DNA of 64,000 bases from Hofstenia miamia (taxonomy: Eukaryota > Xenacoelomorpha > Acoela): contig SCFE01000003.1 of assembly GCA_004352715.1 (NCBI GenBank), positions 1,065,748 through 1,129,747 on the forward strand, read 5' to 3'. The translations under genes were made by a program, and so were the position numbers. Below are positions 11,545-20,967 of the stretch, one piece after another. Under the pieces are notes generated by a model. The model did not search any database. It was not told the origin of the DNA and saw only the letters and a program-made list of their open reading frames with translations. The first letter of the stretch is position 1. Every line of letters begins with the position of its first letter.

Positions 11545-11616
11545 TGGACGAGCAGTGAGTCGATCCTAGGACCTTCCGCATTCGAAGCGGACACTCTACC
11601 ACTGCGCTACACGCCC
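11545..11616 (-). tRNA. tRNA with Ala body and CGA (Ser) anticodon
   Basis: Array copy 5, 72 nt. The anticodon loop reads TTCGAAT, so the anticodon is CGA instead of the CGC seen in its neighbours, while the alanine G3-U70 pair is kept. If expressed it would be alanylated yet read a serine codon. A T-stem defect makes a pseudogene as likely. Confidence 0.6.
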
Positions 11617-11825
11617 TTACATTTTGTAGTAAACAAATCGATTAAAAATAGTCAACAAATTTATATTCTTAATATAACTCTTGAATATTTTTCAAAAAAT
11701 TATATGTTTTAATTGAAATGTATATATGCAAATCATAAAAAATATTCTAAAAATTAAAAAGCACCAATATAAAGTAAGGAATTGCATTTCGAAGTATTAT
11801 ATACAAAAAATAAAAAATAAAATAT

Positions 11826-11897
11826 TGGACGAGCAGTGAGTCGAACCCTGGAACTTCCGCATGCGAAGCGGACGCTCTACCACTGAGCTACACGCCC
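11826..11897 (-). tRNA. tRNA-Ala(CGC)
   Basis: Array copy 6, 72 nt. Cloverleaf parts on the minus strand: acceptor GGGCGTG/CTCGTCC with G3-U70, D arm GCTC-AGTGGTA-GAGC, anticodon arm TCCGC-TTCGCAT-GCGGA (perfect stem), T arm CAGGG-TTCGACT-CACTG (one mismatch). A box TAGCTCAGTGG and B box GGTTCGACTC fit Pol III promoters. Shares the U6-U67 acceptor mismatch. Confidence 0.82.
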
Positions 11898-12105
11898 TTA
11901 CATTTTTGAGTAAACAAATCGATTAAAAATAGTCAACAAATTTATATTCTTAATATAACTCTTGAATATTTTTCAAAAAATTATATGTTTTAATTGAAAT
12001 GTATAATAGCAAATCAAAAAAATTGTTCTAAAAATTAAAAAGCACCAATATAAAGTAAGGAATTGCAATTCGAAGTATTATATAAAAAAATTAAAAATGA
12101 AATAT

Positions 12106-12175
12106 TGCACGAGCAGTGAGTCGAACCCTGGAACTTCCGCATGCGAAGCGGACACTACCACTGTGCTGCACGCCC
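12106..12175 (-). tRNA. tRNA-Ala(CGC), shortened copy
   Basis: Array copy 7, about 70 nt. CGC anticodon and B box intact, but two bases are missing next to the D stem and one acceptor base is changed. Doubtful function. Confidence 0.55.
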
Positions 12176-12346
12176 TCACATTTTTTAGTAAACAAATCCA
12201 TTAAAAATAGTCGACAAATTTATATTCTTAATATAACTCTTGAATATTTTTCAAAAAATTATATGTTTTAATTGAAATGTATAATNAATATAAAGTAAGG
12301 AATTGCAATTCGAAGTAATATTTCAAAAAAAATAAAATAAAAATAT

Positions 12347-12418
12347 ATGACGAGCAGGGATTCCAACCCTGGAACTTCCGCATGCAAAGCGGACGCTCTA
12401 CCACTGTGCTATACGCCC
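12347..12418 (-). tRNA. tRNA-Ala(UGC), degenerate copy
   Basis: Array copy 8, 72 nt, TGC anticodon with a perfect anticodon stem. The B box has the C56-to-G change also seen in copy 2, and the acceptor end is mutated. The unit is shortened by a single-N join at 12286. Confidence 0.55.
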
Positions 12419-12626
12419 CTACATTTTTGAGTAAACAAATCCATTAAAAATAGTCGACAAATTTATATTCTTAAGATAACTCTTGAATATTTTTCGAAAT
12501 TATATGTTTTTATTTAAATGTATAATAGCGAAACAATAAAATCATTCTGGAATATAAAAAACCACGTAAAGAAATTAAAGAATTGCATTTCGAAGTATTA
12601 TATATAAAAAATAAAAAATAAAATAA

Positions 12627-12698
12627 TGGAATAGCAGGGATTCGAACCCAGGACCTTCCGCATGCGAAGCGGACGCTCTACCAGTGAGCTACACGCCA
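12627..12698 (-). tRNA. tRNA-Ala(CGC), acceptor-mutated copy
   Basis: Array copy 9, 72 nt. Anticodon arm and B box (GGTTCGAATCC) are canonical. The first acceptor pair and others are disrupted (5' TGGCGTG against 3' CTATTCC). Confidence 0.6.
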
Positions 12699-12904
12699 TT
12701 ATAAATTTTGAGTAAACAAATCGATTAAAATTGTCAACAAATTCATATTCTTAATATAACTCTTGAATATTTTCAAAAATTTTAGGATTTTATTGAATTG
12801 TATAATAGTAAATCAAAAAAATTGTTCTAAAAATTAAAAAGCACCAATATACAGTAAGGAATTGCATTTCGAAGTATTATATACAAAAAATAAAATATAA
12901 AAAT

Positions 12905-12975
12905 TGGACTAGCAGGGAGTAGAACCCTGCACCTTCCGCATGCGAAGCAGATGCTCTACCACTGTTCGACCGCTT
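12905..12975 (-). pseudogene. tRNA-Ala(CGC)-like pseudogene
   Basis: Array copy 10. CGC anticodon, but the D arm and 5' acceptor are corrupted and stems do not pair. Last copy before the insert at about 13050. Confidence 0.65.
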
Positions 12976-13049
12976 TTACATATTTGAGTAAAAATTTCGA
13001 TTACAAATAGTCGCAAATTTATATTCTTAATATAACTCTATAATATTTT

Positions 13050-13510
13050 CAAAAAATTTTATGTTTGCTCCGGCCGTGGACGGTCGGGTTTCTCTCTCGC
13101 TCGCAGAAGCGATTCGTGAAAAGCTATTTGCTGGTGCGCCGACACTTGATGCGGCATCTTCTCTAATCAAAGATAAAAAGAAAACGCCGCTGCATCAAAT
13201 GTTCTCTCTTCTCGACAAAGAAAACGCCGCTGAAGCTCTTCTACTTCTTTTTAAAAGCTCACTCAACTCTGTCTCCAACACAATCTTCTCCTACCAAATC
13301 TGATTGCTCAATCAATGCATCGTGTTCAACACAAACAGTCGATTCTCCCTCCGAACATCGCTATATTTCCTTCAAAAATCCACCCCAGTCTCCAAGAAGA
13401 AAATCTGACAAACCACGAAGTCAAGTAAAATCGATCAAACCTGGTACAACCTCATTAATCATTGGAAGCAGCATCCTTCGAAATGTCCGCTCACATAATC
13501 TTCTACCTAA
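13050..13510 (+). mobile_element. insert in the tRNA array; retroelement ORF-like remnant
   Basis: At about 13050 the satellite stops inside a spacer and GC-richer sequence begins (tttgctccggccgtggacgg) and runs to the gap. Plus-strand coding is visible in two frames: about 13061-13300 (FAPAVDGRVSLSLAEAIREK...) and then, after an apparent frameshift near 13260, a stretch ending TTSLIIGSSILRNVRSHNL. The latter resembles the GDS-type first block of SGNH-hydrolase domains found in ORF1 of some LINEs, with GSS in place of GDS. Identity as a LINE ORF1 is inference. Confidence 0.45.
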
Positions 13511-14060
13511 NNNNNNNNNNNNNNNNNNNNNNNNNNNNNNNNNNNNNNNNNNNNNNNNNNNNNNNNNNNNNNNNNNNNNNNNNNNNNNNNNNNNNNNNNN
13601 NNNNNNNNNNNNNNNNNNNNNNNNNNNNNNNNNNNNNNNNNNNNNNNNNNNNNNNNNNNNNNNNNNNNNNNNNNNNNNNNNNNNNNNNNNNNNNNNNNNN
13701 NNNNNNNNNNNNNNNNNNNNNNNNNNNNNNNNNNNNNNNNNNNNNNNNNNNNNNNNNNNNNNNNNNNNNNNNNNNNNNNNNNNNNNNNNNNNNNNNNNNN
13801 NNNNNNNNNNNNNNNNNNNNNNNNNNNNNNNNNNNNNNNNNNNNNNNNNNNNNNNNNNNNNNNNNNNNNNNNNNNNNNNNNNNNNNNNNNNNNNNNNNNN
13901 NNNNNNNNNNNNNNNNNNNNNNNNNNNNNNNNNNNNNNNNNNNNNNNNNNNNNNNNNNNNNNNNNNNNNNNNNNNNNNNNNNNNNNNNNNNNNNNNNNNN
14001 NNNNNNNNNNNNNNNNNNNNNNNNNNNNNNNNNNNNNNNNNNNNNNNNNNNNNNNNNNNN
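13511..14060. other. assembly gap (550 N)
   Basis: N run between the insert and the second block of tRNA units; the far end of the insert is hidden here. Confidence 0.99.
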
Positions 14061-14114
14061 AAAAAAATGAATTGCATTTCTAAATAAAATTTCATTAAAA
14101 TAATATAAAAAAAT

Positions 14115-14186
14115 TGGACGAGCAGGTAGTCCAACCCTGGACCTTCCGCATGCAAAGCGGACGCTCTACCACTGAGCTACACGCCC
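14115..14186 (-). tRNA. tRNA-Ala(UGC), B-box variant
   Basis: Array copy 11, 72 nt. Anticodon arm TCCGC-TTTGCAT-GCGGA perfect. T loop reads TTGGACT instead of TTCGACT, weakening the B box. Identical in this to copy 13, two units away. Confidence 0.65.
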
Positions 14187-14392
14187 TCACATTTTGATTG
14201 AAACAAATCGATTATAAATAGTTGAAAAAGTAAATTATTAATATAATTCTTGAATATTATTCGACAATTACATGTATTTATTTAAATTAACAATAACAAA
14301 TCAATAAAATGATTCTAAAAATTTGAAACACTACGAGAAAGTAATGAATTGCATTTCGAAGTAAAATTTCAAAAAAAATAATATAAAAAATT

Positions 14393-14464
14393 TCGACGAG
14401 CAGGGAGTCGAACCCTGGAACTTCCGCATGCAAAGCGGACGCTCTACCACTGAGCTACACGCCC
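14393..14464 (-). tRNA. tRNA-Ala(UGC)
   Basis: Array copy 12, 72 nt. Perfect D, anticodon and T stems (CAGGG-TTCGACT-CCCTG) and canonical A/B boxes. The first acceptor pair is broken (72 is G), and the U6-U67 mismatch is present. Confidence 0.78.
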
Positions 14465-14670
14465 TCACATTTTGAATGAAACAAATCGATTATAAATAGT
14501 TGAAAAAATTGTATTCTTCATATAACTCTTGCATATTATTCGACAATTATATGTATATATTGAATTTCATAATTGCAAATCAATAAAATCATTCTAAGAA
14601 TTAGAAAGCATGACAAAAAAAATGAATTGCATTTCTAAATAAAATTTCATTAAAAATAATATAAAAAAAT

Positions 14671-14742
14671 TGGACGAGCAGGTAGTCCAACCCTGGACCT
14701 TCCGCATGCAAAGCGGACGCTCTACCACTGAGCTACACGCCC
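14671..14742 (-). tRNA. tRNA-Ala(UGC), B-box variant
   Basis: Array copy 13, 72 nt, same T-loop change as copy 11. Other stems intact. Confidence 0.65.
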
Positions 14743-14775
14743 TCACATTTTGATTGAAACAAATCGATTATAAAN

Positions 14776-14842
14776 GAGCAGGGAGTCGAACCCTGGACCT
14801 TCCGCATGCAAAGCGGACGCTCTACCACAGAGCTACATGCCC
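14776..14842 (-). tRNA. tRNA-Ala(UGC), 3' acceptor end missing at contig join
   Basis: Array copy 14. A single N at 14775 removes the last five bases of the acceptor stem. Canonical B box (GGTTCGACTCC) and TGC anticodon. Confidence 0.7.
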
Positions 14843-15047
14843 TCACATTTTGAATAAAACAAATCGATTATAAATAGTTGAAAAAATTGTATTCTTCATA
14901 TAACTCTTGCATATTATTCGACAATTATATGTATATATTGAATTTCATAATTGCAAATCAATATAATCATTCAAAGAATTAGAAAGCATGACAAAAAAAT
15001 GAAATGCATTTCTAAATAAAATTTCATTAAAAATAATATAAAAAAAT

Positions 15048-15119
15048 TGGACGAGCAGGTATTGAAACCCTGGACCTTCCGCATGCAAAGCGGACGCTCT
15101 ACCACTGAGCTACACGCCC
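15048..15119 (-). tRNA. tRNA-Ala(UGC), T-arm variant
   Basis: Array copy 15, 72 nt. Perfect anticodon arm. T loop reads GGTTTCAATACC, so the T stem is imperfect. Confidence 0.62.
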
Positions 15120-15325
15120 TCACATTTTGAATGAAACAAATCGATTATAAATAGTTGAAAAAGTAAATTATAAATATAATTCTTGAATATTATTCGACAA
15201 TTATATGTATTTATTTAAATTAACAATAACAAATCAATAAAATGATTCTAAAAATTTGAAACACTACGAGAAAGTAATGAATTGCATTTCGAAGTAAAAT
15301 TTCAAAAAAAATAATATAAAAAAAT

Positions 15326-15397
15326 TGGACGAGCAGGGAGTCGAACCCTGGAACTTCCGCATGCAAAGCGGACGCTCTACCACTGAGCTACACGCCC
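15326..15397 (-). tRNA. tRNA-Ala(UGC), best-preserved copy
   Basis: Array copy 16, 72 nt. All D, anticodon (TCCGC-TTTGCAT-GCGGA) and T-stem (CAGGG/CCCTG) pairs form. G18G19, TTCGA T loop, A box and B box are canonical, and G3-U70, the alanine identity pair, is present. The one defect is U6-U67 in the acceptor stem, which is shared by the other scorable array copies. Minus-strand poly-T follows after AA, a Pol III terminator. Confidence 0.85.
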
Positions 15398-15454
15398 TCA
15401 CATTTTGAATGAAACAAATCGATTATAAATAGTTGAAAAAATTGTATTCTAATA

Positions 15455-16306
15455 TAATATATCTTCTTTTGTTTTAAACGATGTAAGAATCCGGGTGATC
15501 TTAGTAATTTTTAGCTTTGTATTAAAATTTCCCATTCATTTTTAGAATTTCTGGTTACTTAGATATGGAATTTTCAAATATACTTCAATTTTAGCTTCTT
15601 TGTTTGTATTAATCACATCTTGATGGTTTTCTTTGAGTAAGTATTTTCAAATAGATGATCTGAACATTTTTTTTAAAATATTATAAGGATATCAATTTTG
15701 TTCTAAGATGGTAAAAATTTGATTAAAGGCATTAACTGTATTTTCTTATGTCGAACAGATTTTATATGCTCAATCAAATATTGCCTTATTTGTATTCAAT
15801 TTATGTGATATATTGCAAGCAGAACTATATGGGATAGGCTACATAGTCCTGAGTTGGTTTCTTTTATATGCCAGCTTGTTTCATATGATGTGTTAAAGTT
15901 ATGAACACAAACATCTAAAAATACTAATTTGCTTTCCTTTTGATCTTCCTTTGTGAATTGAATTTCAGAAATTTGGTTATTAAGATATTCTATGAAAATG
16001 TTTGACTCCTATTTGCTACTCAAAATTGCAAAAATGTTGTCTACATATTGTATGTAAAGTTGAGGATTGGCTACATTTGAATTAGTGAAGTTACTTTCAA
16101 TCATATCCACGGCATATGCAGCAATGGTAGGTCCTAATGCAGAACCCATTGCCGTCACCTTGCCGATTCAATTCAATATTAAAAATAAATGATATGTTGG
16201 GACAACACATATTTAACAACTTCTTTAAAATTCCATGATTTATTATAATCTCATCTTTAGCAATAAGCTTGACAATATGATCTATTGGCTTTTTTACAGG
16301 GATATT

Positions 16307-16312
<6 letters not shown>
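15455..16312 (-). pseudogene. Penelope-like element reverse transcriptase, decayed
   Basis: Minus-strand reading in several frames reproduces Penelope-like RT blocks in order. From high to low coordinate: FTNIPVKKPIDHIVKLI, a segment ending AMGSALGPTIAAYAVDM (RT motif MGSPLGP), then LYIQYVDNIFAI (RYVDDIFA catalytic box with the second D changed to N), then KLVFLDVCVH (FLDL motif), and finally KIPYLSNQKF (LPY motif near the RT end). Stops and frameshifts interrupt it, and the D-to-N change would abolish polymerase activity. The 3' end merges into the last, broken tRNA satellite unit, so insertion into or truncation of the array probably happened here. Confidence 0.85.

Positions 16313-16346
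<34 letters not shown>
16312..16346. repeat. (AT)n microsatellite
   Basis: Alternating AT at the 5' side of the Penelope relic. Confidence 0.95.
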
Positions 16347-16350
<4 letters not shown>

Positions 16351-16465
16351 GTCGCTATGTACCTACTAAATGCTCATAAATCCTATATATTGACATATCA
16401 AGGCATACATAGCGATATATGAAAAAAAATTACTGGAATCCTGTAGAAAAAATTGCTGAATTAAG

Positions 16466-16545
16466 GGGGTGATACACGGTCAAACTTATTTACATAATTG
16501 CTCGGCACACAAATCAACGAAAAGTTTGAACGTATATCACCCTTT
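16466..16545. repeat. short imperfect inverted repeat
   Basis: gggtgatacacggtcaaact and aagtttgaacgtatatcacc face each other across about 40 bases. It may be one terminus of a DNA transposon or a very small foldback element; no partner end or target duplication was found. Confidence 0.5.
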
Positions 16546-16546
16546 C

Positions 16547-18253
16547 AAACATGTCGTCCAACCTCATTTCAGCGATCTAATCGTAAAGAAGAATGTAATC
16601 CGCGAACTCCAAGATAAAAATCTCGATGCGTTATACAATAATGTTTACAGAGAACATTGTTGCATTTATAGAGCTTTATTAATAGTTCCTTTGTTTGTGA
16701 AAACTCTTCTTTTAAATATAGGAACATGCGCACACGTGAAGAGGCATAAATAGTTTTAGTTCTAGATTTAATATGTATTAAAATTGCATCAATTTATTGT
16801 TTTGTTTACTTCTGTAACTTATATCACTAGAATTATTTAAAATCCATTCTCATTTATAAATATTTCGACTAATTATAACACTAATATAGGAAATAAAGGA
16901 AATAACTTTAAATATGAATATCATAAATTTTTACAGATTACATAACAGACATTAGGAATTCTATTTGCCAAGTGTTGATGCTAAATAATGGTAGGACATT
17001 GAATGTCACGAAATGTGCGAGGTGTGTTGAAAAAACTTTAGGTGGCAAAAATTTGCTGTTCTGATATAATATTATCATGGTGAAATATCTTTGATTATGT
17101 AAAACTTCACAGACTTTTTAAAAATTAAACTGACTTGTTTGTATTTCTGATTGTTTTGTAATAGAAAATTTAATAAAACAGTAACCTAATGCAGCACAGG
17201 TAAATGTCGTTGAATTAGTACTTGCAATTATTATTTTTGTAAGTGACCGAATATCTTTTACCATGACTACAATTACGCCTCGCCCTAACTTCGGTTATTT
17301 AGAATCAATGAATATTCATTCTGAAAGAATTATGTATATAGTTCTCGTAGTAATGTAAGTACATATATATATTTATAGCTGTGGTATAACGCAGATATGG
17401 AAATGAGCCAAAAACTTAAGCCTAAACGTGCTAATTGGGCCGATTTTTATGATATTGTTTAACATTTGTATTTAAATTTTCTGTTTACTAGAGCAGCATT
17501 GTATTAAAAATTTCTAATAAAATCAGTTCACTGGAATTGGAAAAAATAATAAAGTTCTTCTACCAAATCAAGTTCGACTGCCTAGCAATAGCTATTTATA
17601 ATATGAGTGCATCCACATTTTCCACAATAAATATTGTGAAGCATTCGCACTTCAGGAGATTTCCTTTTCTGTTTTTTCCAATGAATCTTCTCTGCCTGAT
17701 GAACTCGATTTCGCCTGTTTTATTTTTAACGTTTGTAAGGCAATCTTGTAGAGTTGGGGAAATTGAGAAAATTTGAGCAAAAATATGAATTTTTTTCTAT
17801 TAACAGTCTTTGTTGGAGAATTCCATTAGTCACCGGCAGTGCAATGATAGTTTGGCCTGATATTCGAGAGTCTGAAAATTGAGCATGCCTGGAACTTATT
17901 AACCAATTCCTCGATGATTTCTTGACCTTTTCTTAATGAAAGAAATAGGAATCTCTCAAAAGTTCTGTTCCCTTTGCGAATGAACTTCTTTGCAAATTTC
18001 TTAACTATTACATTGAACTTGGTTTGTTTTCACCAAAAGATAATAAAAATTGTCATAAATATCATTAAAGAGGGGAACACGTGTTCCTAAATATAGACCA
18101 ACTTTTGCTAAGTTAAAATTCGCAATGCAAAATGTGACCTATATATTCATTCGTACTATAAATGAGTCACAACTCTGTTTGCATTTTAGTTCGATATATA
18201 GATGCTGGCATTTAAAAAGGAGATTGGATATCTATTATAAATTGTATTACAAT
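16547..18253. other. AT-rich interval, no gene seen
   Basis: Scattered short ORFs only (for example 16469-16753 and 17537-17776 on the plus strand), none with recognisable domains or codon signal. Confidence 0.5.
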
Positions 18254-18270
18254 CATATATATATATATAT

Positions 18271-18812
18271 NNNNNNNNNNNNNNNNNNNNNNNNNNNNNN
18301 NNNNNNNNNNNNNNNNNNNNNNNNNNNNNNNNNNNNNNNNNNNNNNNNNNNNNNNNNNNNNNNNNNNNNNNNNNNNNNNNNNNNNNNNNNNNNNNNNNNN
18401 NNNNNNNNNNNNNNNNNNNNNNNNNNNNNNNNNNNNNNNNNNNNNNNNNNNNNNNNNNNNNNNNNNNNNNNNNNNNNNNNNNNNNNNNNNNNNNNNNNNN
18501 NNNNNNNNNNNNNNNNNNNNNNNNNNNNNNNNNNNNNNNNNNNNNNNNNNNNNNNNNNNNNNNNNNNNNNNNNNNNNNNNNNNNNNNNNNNNNNNNNNNN
18601 NNNNNNNNNNNNNNNNNNNNNNNNNNNNNNNNNNNNNNNNNNNNNNNNNNNNNNNNNNNNNNNNNNNNNNNNNNNNNNNNNNNNNNNNNNNNNNNNNNNN
18701 NNNNNNNNNNNNNNNNNNNNNNNNNNNNNNNNNNNNNNNNNNNNNNNNNNNNNNNNNNNNNNNNNNNNNNNNNNNNNNNNNNNNNNNNNNNNNNNNNNNN
18801 NNNNNNNNNNNN
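18271..18812. other. assembly gap (542 N) beside (AT)n
   Basis: N run entered from an (AT)n tract at 18254-18270. Confidence 0.99.
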
Positions 18813-19355
18813 CATCGGTGGTTTATTTAATTTGTGGGTTGGTACTTGAAAGGAATACTGAATATCTCAAAATGAATACCAAAAATCTCAAAACGGATAA
18901 TGAGAAAATGTAACTACGGAAACCAATAGCAATCGCTATGAAATTATATGTTTATGGCATTTAGACACAGAATTAAAAATTTTAATTTGTTGGGGGTTGT
19001 GACTGCATTTCGATATCAAATGTAAGGCAAATTTAAAAAATTTAATTGAATTTCAAAAATCTTTTAATTAAATATGAATACGGTAATTAATTGCCTATTA
19101 AAAATAAAATTATTTAAAATAATAATATAATTGTCTCTTTAAACTATGTCCCATATACGTCTGTTACAAGCTATATATTCAGTATCCGTTTTGAGAAATT
19201 TGGTATTCGTTTCAAATACTAACCTAATTTGTGCCCAATGATTTGGGACTTTAGTTTTGCTTTCGAAATTGTTATTTTGCTACAGTGCACATATCTAAAT
19301 ATCGTTTCGACGAATTGTAAATTAGAGCAGGAAAATTGAATTTGAACGGCAGATA

Positions 19356-19545
19356 TCAATGCTAAATGTTTACTATAAATTGAAAATATTAACAGTGAAG
19401 GGGATCATTAACCTTAGTTTATTCGCTTTGATTACTTGAAAACTAGTCAATCAATGCTAAATGTTTACTATAAATTGAAAATATTAACAGTGAAGGGGAT
19501 CATTAACCTTTGTTTATTCGCTTTGATTACTTGAAAACTAGTCAG
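19356..19545. repeat. tandem duplication of a 95-bp segment
   Basis: tcaatgctaaatgtttacta starts at 19356 and again at 19451. The two copies run about 95 bases each with one or two differences and end in aaaactagtca. Confidence 0.93.
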
Positions 19546-20421
19546 TGTTTTACTTGGCATCTGTATATGCAGTGCTGTGGTTTTGTAAGTTAATTGATCC
19601 TCATCACTATTCAAATACTAACCAAAGGATTCCCAATAAACAATAAAACGATTAGAAAACGTCTTATAACACGTCTTAAAATGGTTTAGAAGACGTTTAG
19701 AAGACGTCTAGAAGACGTTTAGAAGACGTCTAGAAGACGTTTAGAAGACGTCTAGAAGATGTTTAGAAGACGTCTAGAAGACGTTTAGAAGACGTTTAGA
19801 AGATGTCAAGGAAATGTTTAGAAGTTGCTTAGAAACGTTTATAAAGCATTTAGTAGACTCCATATTTAAACATTACTAATAATTTATTTTTATAATTTCT
19901 ATAATTCTGCTACAAGCAGAGAAAACTGCATTATGCAGCATAAAAATTGCTGGCAATCAAAGAAATAAATAATGACAAACATATTATCATTGCCATTTCA
20001 TTACAAAGTCAATTTCATAATTTTATATTTATGAAATAATTGTATTGGTAATTTTCGTATAATAAATTTAAATTGAATATTTTTATTCTAAATAAATTTA
20101 GAAACAAATTTTCGAAGCATCGTTAAAAAGTATATTGTCAATAAATTTTGTTCTTGTTAACAAGCAATATTCACTTAGTGCTAAAGCTTTGCATAAATTA
20201 TTCTTATAATAACTTGCATATTCACATATTAAATATCTAAAGCATCGATTATATTGGTTCAACACTGATTCCTCGTGTTGATTTCATTTGACAATTGCAA
20301 TGGCGGGAATTTAATTCACATTATTCCTCATGTTGGTTTAATTTGACGTATTCAATATTGAAAGCGCCTGTTTACATGGTTTCTTTTTGCTGATATTTAT
20401 CAAGCAATATAAAAAATAATA

Positions 20422-20891
20422 NNNNNNNNNNNNNNNNNNNNNNNNNNNNNNNNNNNNNNNNNNNNNNNNNNNNNNNNNNNNNNNNNNNNNNNNNNNNNNN
20501 NNNNNNNNNNNNNNNNNNNNNNNNNNNNNNNNNNNNNNNNNNNNNNNNNNNNNNNNNNNNNNNNNNNNNNNNNNNNNNNNNNNNNNNNNNNNNNNNNNNN
20601 NNNNNNNNNNNNNNNNNNNNNNNNNNNNNNNNNNNNNNNNNNNNNNNNNNNNNNNNNNNNNNNNNNNNNNNNNNNNNNNNNNNNNNNNNNNNNNNNNNNN
20701 NNNNNNNNNNNNNNNNNNNNNNNNNNNNNNNNNNNNNNNNNNNNNNNNNNNNNNNNNNNNNNNNNNNNNNNNNNNNNNNNNNNNNNNNNNNNNNNNNNNN
20801 NNNNNNNNNNNNNNNNNNNNNNNNNNNNNNNNNNNNNNNNNNNNNNNNNNNNNNNNNNNNNNNNNNNNNNNNNNNNNNNNNNNNNNNNNNN
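20422..20891. other. assembly gap (470 N)
   Basis: N run inside the inverted-repeat element. Confidence 0.99.
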
Positions 20892-20926
<35 letters not shown>

Positions 20927-20932
20927 TATACA

Positions 20933-20965
<33 letters not shown>
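20892..20965. repeat. (AT)n microsatellite
   Basis: Long AT tract at the gap edge, followed by a short palindrome aaacccgatcgggttt near 20990-21005. Confidence 0.93.

Positions 20966-20967
<2 letters not shown>

Larger units (their letters stand above)
10457..15440 (-). repeat. tandem satellite of ~279-bp units, each with a tRNA-Ala gene
   Basis: Head-to-tail array of about 278-281-bp units. Each has one minus-strand tRNA-Ala-like gene (about 72 nt) and an AT-rich spacer with conserved blocks (acaaatcgattaaaaatagt; atataactcttgaatatttt). Sixteen copies are visible: 10 before the insert and gap (12976-14060) and 6 after. In the second block two spacer types alternate, giving a dimeric repeat of about 556 bp. 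Poly-T on the minus strand lies within a few bases of each tRNA 3' end, as a Pol III terminator would. Two single-N joins (12286, 14775) truncate units. Confidence 0.93.

Noticed and set aside
10457-15440. CRISPR-like regular spacing
   Set aside because: Unit is about 279 bp, spacers are conserved rather than unique, and the repeated part is a tRNA; the host is a eukaryote.
10457-15440. tRNA-derived SINE family
   Set aside because: Copies are strictly head-to-tail with constant spacing and no target duplications or A-tails, so a satellite fits better than dispersed SINEs.
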